DNA of 64,000 nucleotides, taken from assembly GCA_016787705.1 (NCBI GenBank), contig JAEUTP010000010.1:1-64000 (forward strand). The letters run 5' to 3'. The stretch comes from Bacteroidia bacterium. GTDB lineage: Bacteria > Bacteroidota > Bacteroidia > B-17B0 > Aurantibacillaceae. A model generated the notes under the pieces. That model did no database searches. It saw nothing but the letters and a program-made list of their open reading frames with translations, and was not told where the DNA came from. The position numbers were made by a program, and so were the translations under genes. Every line of letters starts with the position of its first letter. The stretch's first letter is position 1. Positions 53,837 to 62,994 of this stretch are shown here, piece by piece.

Positions 53837-56215
53837 ATGTGGAAATATTTCTCGGGAGTTTTATTAAGAAATAAATTAGCATTTACGATCAGTGTTGTGC
53901 TTTTAACAGCTTTTATGGGTTGGGAAGCATCTAAAATGGAACTTTCTTACGAGTTCGCAAAAATACTACCCGATACCGATAGCACGTTTATTGAATACCA
54001 GACTTTTAAAAAACGTTTTGGTGAAGATGGTAATGTAATGGTAATGGGTTTTGCAGATAAAAACCTGTTTCAGTTAGAAAAATTTAAAGACTGGACCAAA
54101 TTAAACGATGATCTTAAAAAAATACAGGGTGTAAAAGCCATCATGTCTGTACCAACCGCTTTCAGATTAGTTAAAGATGACAGTTTGGAGAAATTTAATT
54201 TTGTTCCGTTAATTCAAAATCCAATCTCTTCGCAAAAAGAAGTGGATAGTTTAAAAAACGAAATTTTAAATATGCCTTTTTATGAAGGCATTATTTATAA
54301 CAAAGAAACAGGTGCTAACCTTGTAGCCATTACGTTCACTAAAAAAGATCTGGACTCGAAACGTCGTTTGGATATGGTGAAAGAGATAAAAGCTTTAGGG
54401 GATGTGTTCTCGAAAAAATACAATGTAGATGTACATTACTCAGGCATGCCTTACATTCGTTCGCAACTGATGACAAAAGTAAGAGCAGAGATGACCTTGT
54501 TTTTAATTTTAGCTGTGATTGTTACAGCAATTATTTTATGGTTGTTCTTCCGTTCATTTTCTACAGTTATTTTTTCTTTGATTGTTGTGATAATGGGTGT
54601 TATTTGGTCAATTGGCATCATGTACTTGTTTGGTTACAAGATCACCGTGCTTTCAGGCTTAATTGCACCATTAATAATGGTAATAGGTTTACCTAATTGC
54701 ATTTTCCTCATTAATAAATACCAGAGCGAATTTTTAGCACATGGTAATAAAATGAAATCTTTGGCAAGGAGCATTGAGACCATTGGTGTAACTTTATTTT
54801 TAGCCAATATAACAACCGCTATTGGCTTTGGTGTTTTATATTTTACAAAAAGCTCAATGCTGGTTGAATTTGGTGTTGTTGCCGCTATTAGTGTTTTGGC
54901 AACTTATGCCATTACTTTAATTTTAATTCCGGTAATTTTAAATTATCTACCTAATCCAAAAGCAAAACATACCAAGCACCAGGAAGGTAAACGCATAAAT
55001 AAAATATTAGATATTATTGACGTGTTGGTACAAAAGCGCCGTATGGCCATTTATGTTATTACCACTGTTATTACCGCTGTTTCATTGTGGGGTATGATGT
55101 TTATTGATATGAACGGTTACGTGGTAGATGATTTGCCTGAAAAAGATCCTGTTTATACTGACCTAAGCTTTTTTGAGAAAAATTTCAAAGGCGTTTTACC
55201 ATTTGAAATTTCGGTAGATGCAAAACATCCTAATGGTTTAATGGAAAATAACGCGCGTGCTATTTATAAAATAAAACGATTGCAAAAATTAATGGCAGAG
55301 TATCCAGAATTTTCAAAACCATTATCTATTGTAGAAGGACTTAAATTTTCGTACCAGGCCTATAACGATGGCGATGCCAAATATTATTCATTACCGGGCA
55401 TTAGTGATCTTAAAACACTTTCAGGTTACTCAGGTTCGTTAAAAGGCCAAAGTAACAGACTGCAAACCTTTATGGATACTGCCAAGCAGGTTACACGTGT
55501 AAGTTACCAGGTAGCAGATATAGGTTCTAAAAAAATGAAAGAGCTGATGAAAGATCTTCGCCCAAAGATCGATTCTATTTTTGATCCGAAAGAATATAAC
55601 GTTGGTACAACGGGTCACAGCCTTGTTTTTTTAAAGAACAACGATTATTTACTTTCAAATTTACTGGAAAGCTTAGTAATAGAAATTATTTTAATTGCCA
55701 TAGTTGGTATTGCTTTATTCAGATCGGTTAGAATTATCATTCTTTCAAAACTACCATGTTTAATTCCACTTATAATTACTGCTGGTATCATGGGCTTTTT
55801 AGATATTCGTTTTAAACCATCCACCATTTTGATATTTAGTATTGCCTTTGGCATTTCATCCGACGGTACTATTTATTTTTTAACCAAGTACAGGCAGGAA
55901 TTAAAAAAGATGAAGAGCCCGGCAGAAGCCATTTCAGCTGCTATACACGATACGGGTTTAAGTATGATCTACACCTCTATTATTTTATTTTGTGGCTTCG
56001 CCATCTTTGCGGCATCTAGTTTTGGAGGCACCGTAGCATTGGGTGTTTTAGTATCGTTAACCTTATTAATGAGCATGTTCACCAATTTAATTTTGTTACC
56101 TGCTATATTATTATCCATCCATACCAAAAAAACAAAAAAAGAAATTACCGATGAACCTTTAATTGATCTTGAAGAAAGTATGGATGAACGCGGTAAAGAT
56201 CTTACGGATATCTAG
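53837..56215 (+). CDS. RND/MMPL-family exporter
   Basis: A 792-residue membrane transporter with two MMPL/SSD repeats. The first helix (LLRNKLAFTISVVLLTAFMGWEAS) and the large periplasmic loop are followed by a five-helix block (LFLILAVIVTAIILWLFF...). The second half repeats the pattern (LVIEIILIAIVGIALFRS...FSIAFGISSDGTIYFLTKYRQEL). It resembles hopanoid- or lipid-type RND exporters. No membrane-fusion or outer-membrane partner is adjacent, which fits a lipid-type single-component RND protein. A phosphodiester glycosidase gene follows ~30 bp later. Substrate unknown. Confidence 0.85.
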   Translation: MWKYFSGVLLRNKLAFTISVVLLTAFMGWEASKMELSYEFAKILPDTDSTFIEYQTFKKRFGEDGNVMVMGFADKNLFQLEKFKDWTKLNDDLKKIQGVKAIMSVPTAFRLVKDDSLEKFNFVPLIQNPISSQKEVDSLKNEILNMPFYEGIIYNKETGANLVAITFTKKDLDSKRRLDMVKEIKALGDVFSKKYNVDVHYSGMPYIRSQLMTKVRAEMTLFLILAVIVTAIILWLFFRSFSTVIFSLIVVIMGVIWSIGIMYLFGYKITVLSGLIAPLIMVIGLPNCIFLINKYQSEFLAHGNKMKSLARSIETIGVTLFLANITTAIGFGVLYFTKSSMLVEFGVVAAISVLATYAITLILIPVILNYLPNPKAKHTKHQEGKRINKILDIIDVLVQKRRMAIYVITTVITAVSLWGMMFIDMNGYVVDDLPEKDPVYTDLSFFEKNFKGVLPFEISVDAKHPNGLMENNARAIYKIKRLQKLMAEYPEFSKPLSIVEGLKFSYQAYNDGDAKYYSLPGISDLKTLSGYSGSLKGQSNRLQTFMDTAKQVTRVSYQVADIGSKKMKELMKDLRPKIDSIFDPKEYNVGTTGHSLVFLKNNDYLLSNLLESLVIEIILIAIVGIALFRSVRIIILSKLPCLIPLIITAGIMGFLDIRFKPSTILIFSIAFGISSDGTIYFLTKYRQELKKMKSPAEAISAAIHDTGLSMIYTSIILFCGFAIFAASSFGGTVALGVLVSLTLLMSMFTNLILLPAILLSIHTKKTKKEITDEPLIDLEESMDERGKDLTDI

Positions 56216-56245
56216 GCAACCTGAATCATTTATTGCTCAGTGAAT

Positions 56246-56977
56246 ATGAAAGTACGTTTTTATGTATACTGTTGTTTGGTCTGCATTTTTTTACTTTCTG
56301 TTTACGCGTTTACAAAAAGTGATGAAAGAATTATTAATTATATTGTTGATGTTAAAACACAAGACCTTAAATTATACTGGAAAGATGATAGCGTCAAAAA
56401 TTTCAAAAGCATTTTAAAATTAAAGAACTGGCTGGAAAGTAAAAAGAAAAATTTAGTATTTGCCATGAATGGCGGCATGTATATGGAGGACAACGCACCT
56501 CTTGGTCTTTTTATACAGGAAGGAAAAACAATAAGATCAATAAATACAGCCTACTCTGCCAAAGGAAATTTTTATTTAATGCCAAACGGTATCTTTTATA
56601 TCACCAAGGATAAAATCGCACAGGTGAGCAAAACTGCGGATTTTGTAAAGACGGAGAAAAATCATAAAATAAATTATGCTACACAATCAGGACCCATGCT
56701 ATTAATTGATGGAGAAATTCATCCTGAATTTAAAGAAGGCTCATCAAATTTAAATATCCGCAATGGTGTTGGCATTTTACCAGATGGTAAAGTTATCTTC
56801 GCCATGTCGAAAGAGCTAATTAATTTTTACGATTTTGCTATGTATTTAAAAAAACTGGGGTGTAAGAATGCTTTATATCTTGATGGTTTTGTATCGCGAA
56901 CTTATTTACCAGAAAAGAACTGGATACAAACAGACGGTAATTTTGGAGTTATTATTGCCGTAACTACAACTAAGTAA
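56246..56977 (+). CDS. Phosphodiester glycosidase (NAGPA/DUF2233 family)
   Basis: A 243-residue exported protein of the phosphodiester glycosidase family, which removes N-acetylglucosamine-type groups linked by phosphodiesters. The signal segment is at the N-terminus (YCCLVCIFLLSVYAFTKS). Family motifs are FAMNGGMYMEDNAPLGLFIQ, ATQSGPMLLIDGEIHP, RNGVGILPDGKVIFAMS and CKNALYLDGFVSRTYLP. The ATG at 56246 is preferred to the GTG at 56240. The stop abuts the stop of the convergent PdeM gene with no base between. Confidence 0.9.
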   Translation: MKVRFYVYCCLVCIFLLSVYAFTKSDERIINYIVDVKTQDLKLYWKDDSVKNFKSILKLKNWLESKKKNLVFAMNGGMYMEDNAPLGLFIQEGKTIRSINTAYSAKGNFYLMPNGIFYITKDKIAQVSKTADFVKTEKNHKINYATQSGPMLLIDGEIHPEFKEGSSNLNIRNGVGILPDGKVIFAMSKELINFYDFAMYLKKLGCKNALYLDGFVSRTYLPEKNWIQTDGNFGVIIAVTTTK

Positions 56978-57622
56978 TTACAATTTCACAACCTTATCTG
57001 CCAACACCAGATAATAATCAGAATCCTCTTTCCTATCGAGTAAATACAAGCCTGTCAGCTCACCAAAGGCAGGTAAGATAAACTGGGTTCCATTAAAATA
57101 AAAACAAGGTAATTTTATTGATTGCCTGGCCTTCCCAAATAATTTAATACCTGGATGAACGTGCCCGCAAAAATTTATCTTATTCTTTTGATCCAGCGGA
57201 TGATGAGAAAAAATAAATGTATCTTCTACAAGATATTCTGCTTTTAATAAATTGGCAATTTTGTAATTCTCTTCATTCAAAATATCATGATTACCCTCTA
57301 TTAAAATAAATTGTATTTGTGGATAATGAAGTAATAAAGATCTAAACCATAACCATTCTTTATTGTAATCACTATGAAAAAGATCTCCTAAAATTAAAAC
57401 CGATAAAGGCTTCCATGTATCAAATAAAAAATGAAGCTTATCAATATCTTTTACATGACTCTCAACCGGCATAGCTATTCCCTGTTTTCTAAAATATGTA
57501 GTTTTCCCAAGATGGAGATCACTTATAACCAACTGCTTAAAATGCGGACGATACAAGGCCTTTTGAGGTAACAAATAAATATCTTCACCTAAAAGTTCTA
57601 TTTTTGCGTAGTTATACTTCAT
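56978..57622 (-). CDS. pdeM: Ligase-associated DNA repair endonuclease PdeM
   Basis: A 214-residue calcineurin-like metallophosphoesterase, the fourth member of the bacterial ligase-associated repair cluster. Motifs are SDLHLGKTTYFRKQG, LGDLFHSDYN, EGNHDIL, SHHP and CGHVHPGIKLFG, which match PdeM. The product is thought to act as an endonuclease or phosphodiesterase on damaged DNA, and its exact substrate is not fixed. Its start overlaps the helicase stop by 4 bp, so it is translationally coupled. Confidence 0.92.
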   Translation of the reverse strand: MKYNYAKIELLGEDIYLLPQKALYRPHFKQLVISDLHLGKTTYFRKQGIAMPVESHVKDIDKLHFLFDTWKPLSVLILGDLFHSDYNKEWLWFRSLLLHYPQIQFILIEGNHDILNEENYKIANLLKAEYLVEDTFIFSHHPLDQKNKINFCGHVHPGIKLFGKARQSIKLPCFYFNGTQFILPAFGELTGLYLLDRKEDSDYYLVLADKVVKL

Positions 57623-60051
57623 GTTTTTTGTACGGAATTTAAGATTTTTTCTATTCGGCTTTGAATTTCTTCATTACTGAATTTCTCACGCAATGTATCA
57701 ACTAATATAGGAAATGAAAAAGGTGTAGGCTTTTCGGGATAGGTGACAATTATTTTTTGCTTGCTTATACGATCAAAAGCATTTTGCATGCGCGTGATCT
57801 CCAGCTGAAAATCAAGAATCTCATCGTAGGCTTGTCTTAATAACAAATTGTCTTTTTCATAGTCTTCAAACACTTTAAAAAATAATTGCGAAGAAGCCTG
57901 GATATGCCTTGTCTTTTTTTGATGACCGGGATAACCTGTAAATATTAATCCCGCTATGGTTGCAATATCTCTGAACTTTCGATTCGCCAATTCAATAGAG
58001 TTCATACTTTTTAAAACATCATCATAAATAAAATCAGGCGAAAGTAAATTATTATCCAGTACAAGATCAATATCTACTTTTTTATCACTTAATAATTCAA
58101 ATCCGTAATCATTCATAGCAATAGAAAAAGTAAAAGGTTCTAACAAACCTATCCGGTATGCCAAAATTGCGGCCATTCCCTCATGAACAAATCTTCCTTC
58201 AAAAGCATAAACAAACAAATGATAGCCTTCACGTGTTTTAAACTGTTCAATCAGCAATTCATTTTTACCCGGCAAGTAAGATACTTTATTTTGTAATTTG
58301 AGTAAAGGTGCTAATTGCTTTAATTCTTCATTATCAATTTTATTACGTTTATAATCATCGAGCTGTTTACGAATACTGTTTGAAAGCTGGTAGGATAATG
58401 GCAATCTGCCTCCCAGCCATGCAGGAACAATTCCTGTATTTTTTTTACTTGCCTTTACACGCGCTTCCATGTCTTTCACAAGCACAAGTTCGAGGTTTCT
58501 GCCACCAAACCAAAATACATCACCGGGCTTTAATTTGGAAATAAAATTCTCTTCAACCATACCAATCTTTTTTCCACCCATAAACTTTACATGCATCATA
58601 CTGTCGCTTACAATAGTGCCAATGCTTAAGCGGTGTCGCATGGCAATAGTACGGTTGGTAACCTTATAAATTCCATCAGCAAAAACAACTTTATGATATT
58701 CATCGTACACCTTTAAAGAATTTCCACCCGTTACAATAAAATCAATACACCAGTTAAACTCTTCGCGCGAAATACTTTTAAAACAATGTGTGCCTTTCAC
58801 TTCTTCAAATAATTTATCGGCAGTAAAACCATCAGATACTGCCAGCGTTACCATATATTGTATAAGTACATCAAATGAGCGCACATAAGGTACCCTGTTC
58901 TCTAATAAATTGTTTTCGATAGCATAACGTATAGCGCTTCCTTCAATTATTTCTAAAGAATTTGTAGGAACAAACCATATTTTACTTAAAGCCCCGGGGT
59001 GATGCCCGCTTCTACCAGCCCGTTGCATAAACCTGGCAATACCTTTTGGCGAACCGATCTGAATAACAGAATCTACACTGTGAAAATCAACACCGAGGTC
59101 GAGGCTAGAAGTACAGATAACCGCTTTCAGACTACCATTATGTAAATTATCTTCTACCCATTTACGTATATCGTCACTTAAGGAACAGTGGTGCAACGCC
59201 ATCTGTCCTGCAAGATGTGGAGCGGCTTCGAGTAATTTCTGGTACCAGATCTCTGCCTGTGAACGCACATTTACAAAAACCAAAGTTGTGTTACTCGCCT
59301 CGATTATAGGAATGATCTTAGGCAAAAGTTTAATTCCTAAATGACCGACCCAGGAATATTTTTCTACCACATCCGGATAAATTGTTTCAATAATTATTTC
59401 TTTTTCAAGGTCTGTTTTTATGGTTACAGCATCTTCATTTTTATCGCCAAGCAGTATTTCTTTGGCTTCTTCCATATTACCAATAGTGGCCGAGATACCC
59501 CAGATCTTTAAAGCGGGATTAATAGCTTTTAACCTTGATAATGCCAATTCAACCTGCACACCACGTTTGCTTCCCATTAGTTCATGCCACTCGTCAACAA
59601 CAATAAACTCAAGTCCGGCAAAAAATTTGTCATATTCTTTTGAAGCCAATATTAATTGTATACTTTCAGGTGTAGTGATCAAAGCGTGAGGAGATTTTTT
59701 ACGCTGCCTGGCGCGTTCTGCAGTTGTTGTATCTCCTGTTCGCAATGCAATTTTATAATTCAGATCAAGATCTTTTGATACTTGTTGCGTGGCCAATAAT
59801 ATTTCTTTTGATAAAGCCCTAAGTGGTGTAATCCATAAACAATGTAAGCCGTTTTCTTTTGGTTTTTTCTTTTGAGGATATTTTTTATAATAAGCCCCTA
59901 AGATACCAAACCAGAGGGCATAGGTTTTTCCACTGCCCGTTGGTGAATTTAGTAAACCGCTTTTATTTTCATCAATAGCTTGCCAGGTTGCTTTCTGAAA
60001 AGCAAAAGGTTTCCATTTTTTTTGTTTGAACCATTTGGCGGCAATACCCAT
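57619..60051 (-). CDS. Ligase-associated DEXH-box DNA helicase (Lhr-type)
   Basis: An 810-residue superfamily 2 helicase of the ligase-associated Lhr subgroup. Walker A is NSPTGSGKTYAL near residue 36, DEWH is in FIVVDEWHELMGS, and motifs IV-VI include VFVNVRSQAEIW, SSLDLGVDFHSVD and MQRAGRSGHHPGAL. The remainder is the Lhr-specific C-terminal region. It probably unwinds or remodels DNA ends for the associated nuclease and ligase. It lies between the ligase gene (75 bp gap, with a 9-bp inverted repeat) and PdeM (4-bp overlap). Confidence 0.95.
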   Translation of the reverse strand: MGIAAKWFKQKKWKPFAFQKATWQAIDENKSGLLNSPTGSGKTYALWFGILGAYYKKYPQKKKPKENGLHCLWITPLRALSKEILLATQQVSKDLDLNYKIALRTGDTTTAERARQRKKSPHALITTPESIQLILASKEYDKFFAGLEFIVVDEWHELMGSKRGVQVELALSRLKAINPALKIWGISATIGNMEEAKEILLGDKNEDAVTIKTDLEKEIIIETIYPDVVEKYSWVGHLGIKLLPKIIPIIEASNTTLVFVNVRSQAEIWYQKLLEAAPHLAGQMALHHCSLSDDIRKWVEDNLHNGSLKAVICTSSLDLGVDFHSVDSVIQIGSPKGIARFMQRAGRSGHHPGALSKIWFVPTNSLEIIEGSAIRYAIENNLLENRVPYVRSFDVLIQYMVTLAVSDGFTADKLFEEVKGTHCFKSISREEFNWCIDFIVTGGNSLKVYDEYHKVVFADGIYKVTNRTIAMRHRLSIGTIVSDSMMHVKFMGGKKIGMVEENFISKLKPGDVFWFGGRNLELVLVKDMEARVKASKKNTGIVPAWLGGRLPLSYQLSNSIRKQLDDYKRNKIDNEELKQLAPLLKLQNKVSYLPGKNELLIEQFKTREGYHLFVYAFEGRFVHEGMAAILAYRIGLLEPFTFSIAMNDYGFELLSDKKVDIDLVLDNNLLSPDFIYDDVLKSMNSIELANRKFRDIATIAGLIFTGYPGHQKKTRHIQASSQLFFKVFEDYEKDNLLLRQAYDEILDFQLEITRMQNAFDRISKQKIIVTYPEKPTPFSFPILVDTLREKFSNEEIQSRIEKILNSVQKT

Positions 60052-60078
60052 AAAAATTATTTATGTCGGTTCGAGTTA

Positions 60079-60108
60079 AGCCGAAAACATTATACATACT
60101 TTTCGGCT
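60079..60108. repeat. Inverted repeat within the ligase operon
   Basis: AGCCGAAAA-N12-TTTTCGGCT, a perfect 9-bp stem in the 75-bp gap between ligase and helicase, followed by CTCCGCTCAAAGTGACA, which is similar to the 41513-41578 palindrome's end. A dispersed-repeat fragment is likely. It could also attenuate or stabilise the transcript. Confidence 0.55.
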
Positions 60109-60125
60109 CCGCTCAAAGTGACAGT

Positions 60126-61715
60126 TCATAAAACCGAATTTAATAATTGTAAAAGATCCTCTTTTGTATTGATCTCTTCTTTTTTCTTATCTTTTCTCCA
60201 ACGTAATATTCTCGGAAAACGCAGTGCAATACCACTTTTATGACGGGATGATGCGTTAATGCCCTCAAAAGCAATTTCAAATACTAATTCTGCTTTTACA
60301 CTTCTAACAGGGCCAAATTTTTCGATCGTATTTTTTTTAATCCAATTATCTACTTCAATTAATTCTTTATCCGTTAAGCCACTATATGCTTTTGTAAATG
60401 GTACTAACTCTCCATTATCCCAAATGGCAAAAGTGTAATCCGTATACAAATTGGCTCTTCGTCCGTGGCCTGATTGTGCGTAAATTAAAACTGCATCAAC
60501 TGTATATGGGTCTACTTTCCATTTCCACCATTTGCCTCGTCGACGGCCGGTTTCGTAAATACTATCTTTTTGCTTTAGCATAAGGCCCTCACAGCCCAAT
60601 AATTTAGATTCATTTCTTAATGTATCTAAATTTTCCCAAGCGTTACAATCCAACAAAGGCGATAATTTTAAAAGAGGATTATTTGTCTCTGTGATCAATT
60701 CCTCTAATAATTTTCTGCGCGCAATCAATGCTAATTGACGAATATCTTTACCATTGTACTCTAATAGATCGTAACACATCATACATAAAGGTATATCGTT
60801 TAATGTTTTTTTTGAAACATTTTTCCGGCCAATTCGTTTTTGCATTTCGTTAAACGACATTATTTTTTTGTCTTTAAATGGCAGTATTTCTCCATCCAAA
60901 ACTGTTCCGTTAGGCAGGATATTTTTTAGAGGCATGAATTCAATAAATTTATCGGTCATTAATTCTTCTCCCCTGCTCCAGATATGAACAGAATTATTAC
61001 GTACGATTATTTGCCCGCGAATACCGTCATACTTTCGTTCAATTTGCCAATCAACAATACTTCCAATATCTGTAAAAGGAACATCCAGTTGATAAGCCAG
61101 ATAAAAAGGATAGGGTTTTGAATCATCAAAAGAAGAAGATTCATCCGACAATAATTCTCTAAGTTCTGAAGTTTGCGGTAGCCACGCACCCATTAATTTA
61201 TGAGCAATAACTTTATCATCTATTGAATATGTTTTTGATAACGCCTTGAATATTAATTGTTGGGATACACCTACACGAAAACTTCCTGTTATCAATTTAT
61301 TAAAAACGAATAATTCATCTTTCGAAAAACTATTCCAGAAAGAAAACAACCATTGTTTTTTTTCTTCCTCCGTTTTAGATTGAATTAAAATAATTTCTTC
61401 CATTACTTCACTTAATGATTTTTCGACATTACTTTCACTAAGTGGAATTAATAAACTGATCGTCTCTGCCAAATCACCCACTACATCGTAAGAATCTTCA
61501 AACAACCAATAGGGAATGCCCGCCAGCTCCGTAGCCCAGGCTTTCATATCGGTTGTTTTGATTGGACGTTTGGGGCGACGACCGGTTAATAATGCAATTG
61601 CCCAAATAGCATCTTTAGAATTGATATGATTAAAATAATTAACCATAACATTAACCTTTTCGTTTGTTTTTGTTGTTTGATCCAGGGCGCTATATAATTC
61701 GGTAAAAGCCTTCAT
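60126..61715 (-). CDS. ATP-dependent DNA ligase of the repair cluster
   Basis: A 529-residue ATP-dependent DNA ligase. The adenylation Lys228 is in ERKYDGIRGQI (motif I). Downstream motifs include DGEILPFKD, EGLMLKQKDSIYETGRRRGKWWKWK, and the OB-fold end SRHKSGIALRFPRILRWRKDK. It matches the small ligase-associated repair system that also includes an exonuclease, a helicase and PdeM. It probably seals nicks or breaks after nuclease processing. The start overlaps the exonuclease stop by 4 bp. Confidence 0.95.
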   Translation of the reverse strand: MKAFTELYSALDQTTKTNEKVNVMVNYFNHINSKDAIWAIALLTGRRPKRPIKTTDMKAWATELAGIPYWLFEDSYDVVGDLAETISLLIPLSESNVEKSLSEVMEEIILIQSKTEEEKKQWLFSFWNSFSKDELFVFNKLITGSFRVGVSQQLIFKALSKTYSIDDKVIAHKLMGAWLPQTSELRELLSDESSSFDDSKPYPFYLAYQLDVPFTDIGSIVDWQIERKYDGIRGQIIVRNNSVHIWSRGEELMTDKFIEFMPLKNILPNGTVLDGEILPFKDKKIMSFNEMQKRIGRKNVSKKTLNDIPLCMMCYDLLEYNGKDIRQLALIARRKLLEELITETNNPLLKLSPLLDCNAWENLDTLRNESKLLGCEGLMLKQKDSIYETGRRRGKWWKWKVDPYTVDAVLIYAQSGHGRRANLYTDYTFAIWDNGELVPFTKAYSGLTDKELIEVDNWIKKNTIEKFGPVRSVKAELVFEIAFEGINASSRHKSGIALRFPRILRWRKDKKKEEINTKEDLLQLLNSVL

Positions 61716-62725
61716 TCTTTTTCTTCCTTTACATTTTCAGAAGAATCATTTTCTATACCTTCTCCTTCAAATAATGTTTCTACTTCAACCGCATTTAACT
61801 TATAATGCTCTCTTAGCCATTTTGAATAAACAGATTTATAGCCATGTGTTACATAAATATTTTCTGCGCTAGTTGCCAAAACCGCTTCGTTCAGGCCATT
61901 CCAGTCTGCATGATCACTCATTACAAATCCCTTATCGGCGTTCCGTCTTCTGCGCGCTCCGCGTAATTGCATCCAGCCACTACAGAAAGCCAGTTTATAA
62001 GGATCAAAGCGGCGCAGCCAGGGAGAACCAACCACAGACCCTGTTGCAACAACTATTCCGGGATTAAGTGTTTCTTTTTTAAATTCCGGCGTAAATTTTA
62101 TGTAGCGAGAATTATCAAAACCTAAGGCTTCATTTGTATTATAAATAGTAGAATGCAAAAGAACTGGCTGATCTGTTTTTAAACCGGTTAATATACGTTG
62201 TGCTTTTCCTAAGGCATATCCTATTATAACCGAATTTAATCCCCGTGCAGCATTCTCTTCAACCCAATTGTTTAATTGTAAATTTACTTCCTCTGCCTGC
62301 GGAAAATTATAGATCGGTAAACCAAAAGTAGACTCTGTTATAAAATGCTGGCATTTTACAGGTTCAAATGGAATCGTATAGCCATCATTTTTCACTTTAT
62401 AGTCACCTGAAACAACCCATATCTCACCTTTGTACTCCAATCTTACCTGCGCTGAGCCAATAACATGACCTGCGGGATGAAGACTAATGGTAACTCCATT
62501 AATATTTATTGTTTCATAATAATTTAATGTTTGTAAAACTATGTTTCCTAAACGGTAGCGTAAAATAGATTCTGAATTTTTATGTGCCAGGTAATATTTA
62601 TTTCCTGTTCGTGCGTGGTCTGAATGCGCATGAGTAATAATGGCTTTATTCACAGGTTTCCAGGGATCAATATAAACATCTGCCTGCCTGCAATAGATAC
62701 CATTATTTGTAAATTGTATGAGCAC
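61712..62725 (-). CDS. Ligase-associated exonuclease (MBL/beta-CASP fold)
   Basis: A 337-residue metallo-beta-lactamase-fold nuclease that leads the repair operon. The metal motif THAHSDHARTGN is at about residue 31. HPAGHVIGSAQ, VVSGDYKV and SDHADWNGLNEAV supply the remaining metal and phosphate-site residues of the mRNA/DNA-nuclease-type MBL family. It is annotated in other genomes as ligase-associated exonuclease. The C-terminal ~25 residues are acidic (EGEGIENDSSENVKEEKE). The promoter probably lies in the ~130 bp upstream before the divergent small ORF. Confidence 0.93.
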   Translation of the reverse strand: MLIQFTNNGIYCRQADVYIDPWKPVNKAIITHAHSDHARTGNKYYLAHKNSESILRYRLGNIVLQTLNYYETININGVTISLHPAGHVIGSAQVRLEYKGEIWVVSGDYKVKNDGYTIPFEPVKCQHFITESTFGLPIYNFPQAEEVNLQLNNWVEENAARGLNSVIIGYALGKAQRILTGLKTDQPVLLHSTIYNTNEALGFDNSRYIKFTPEFKKETLNPGIVVATGSVVGSPWLRRFDPYKLAFCSGWMQLRGARRRRNADKGFVMSDHADWNGLNEAVLATSAENIYVTHGYKSVYSKWLREHYKLNAVEVETLFEGEGIENDSSENVKEEKE

Positions 62726-62859
62726 CTTTTATAAACACTAGTTTACGAATAAAGTTCATTTAATTGGGGAAATATTTTTCCCAAAATGTGGTATTGGGAA
62801 GCTAAAATATCTTAAAACGTTTTTAATACTAAGGTATTGACTTTGCTATCTAAGTTGTT

Positions 62860-62994
62860 ATGAAGCCAATTATAAACTTATTTTTAAGAAGTGCTATTAT
62901 TACTATTAATCCAGATATGATCGTTTTTAAAGACATCATATCTGTTGAACAGGCCCAGGATTTTATAAAAACTTTTAGAAGAAAACTAAGATAA
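62860..62994 (+). CDS. Small ORF upstream of the PqiA-like gene, 44 aa
   Basis: ATG at 62860 to TAA at 62994 encodes 44 residues (MKPIINLFLRSAIITINPDM... ending FIKTFRRKLR), with a hydrophobic N-terminal half and a basic tail. The stop abuts the next ATG with no gap, so the two would be translationally coupled. The length is short and no family is recognised. It may be a leader peptide or a real small protein. Confidence 0.35.
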   Translation: MKPIINLFLRSAIITINPDMIVFKDIISVEQAQDFIKTFRRKLR

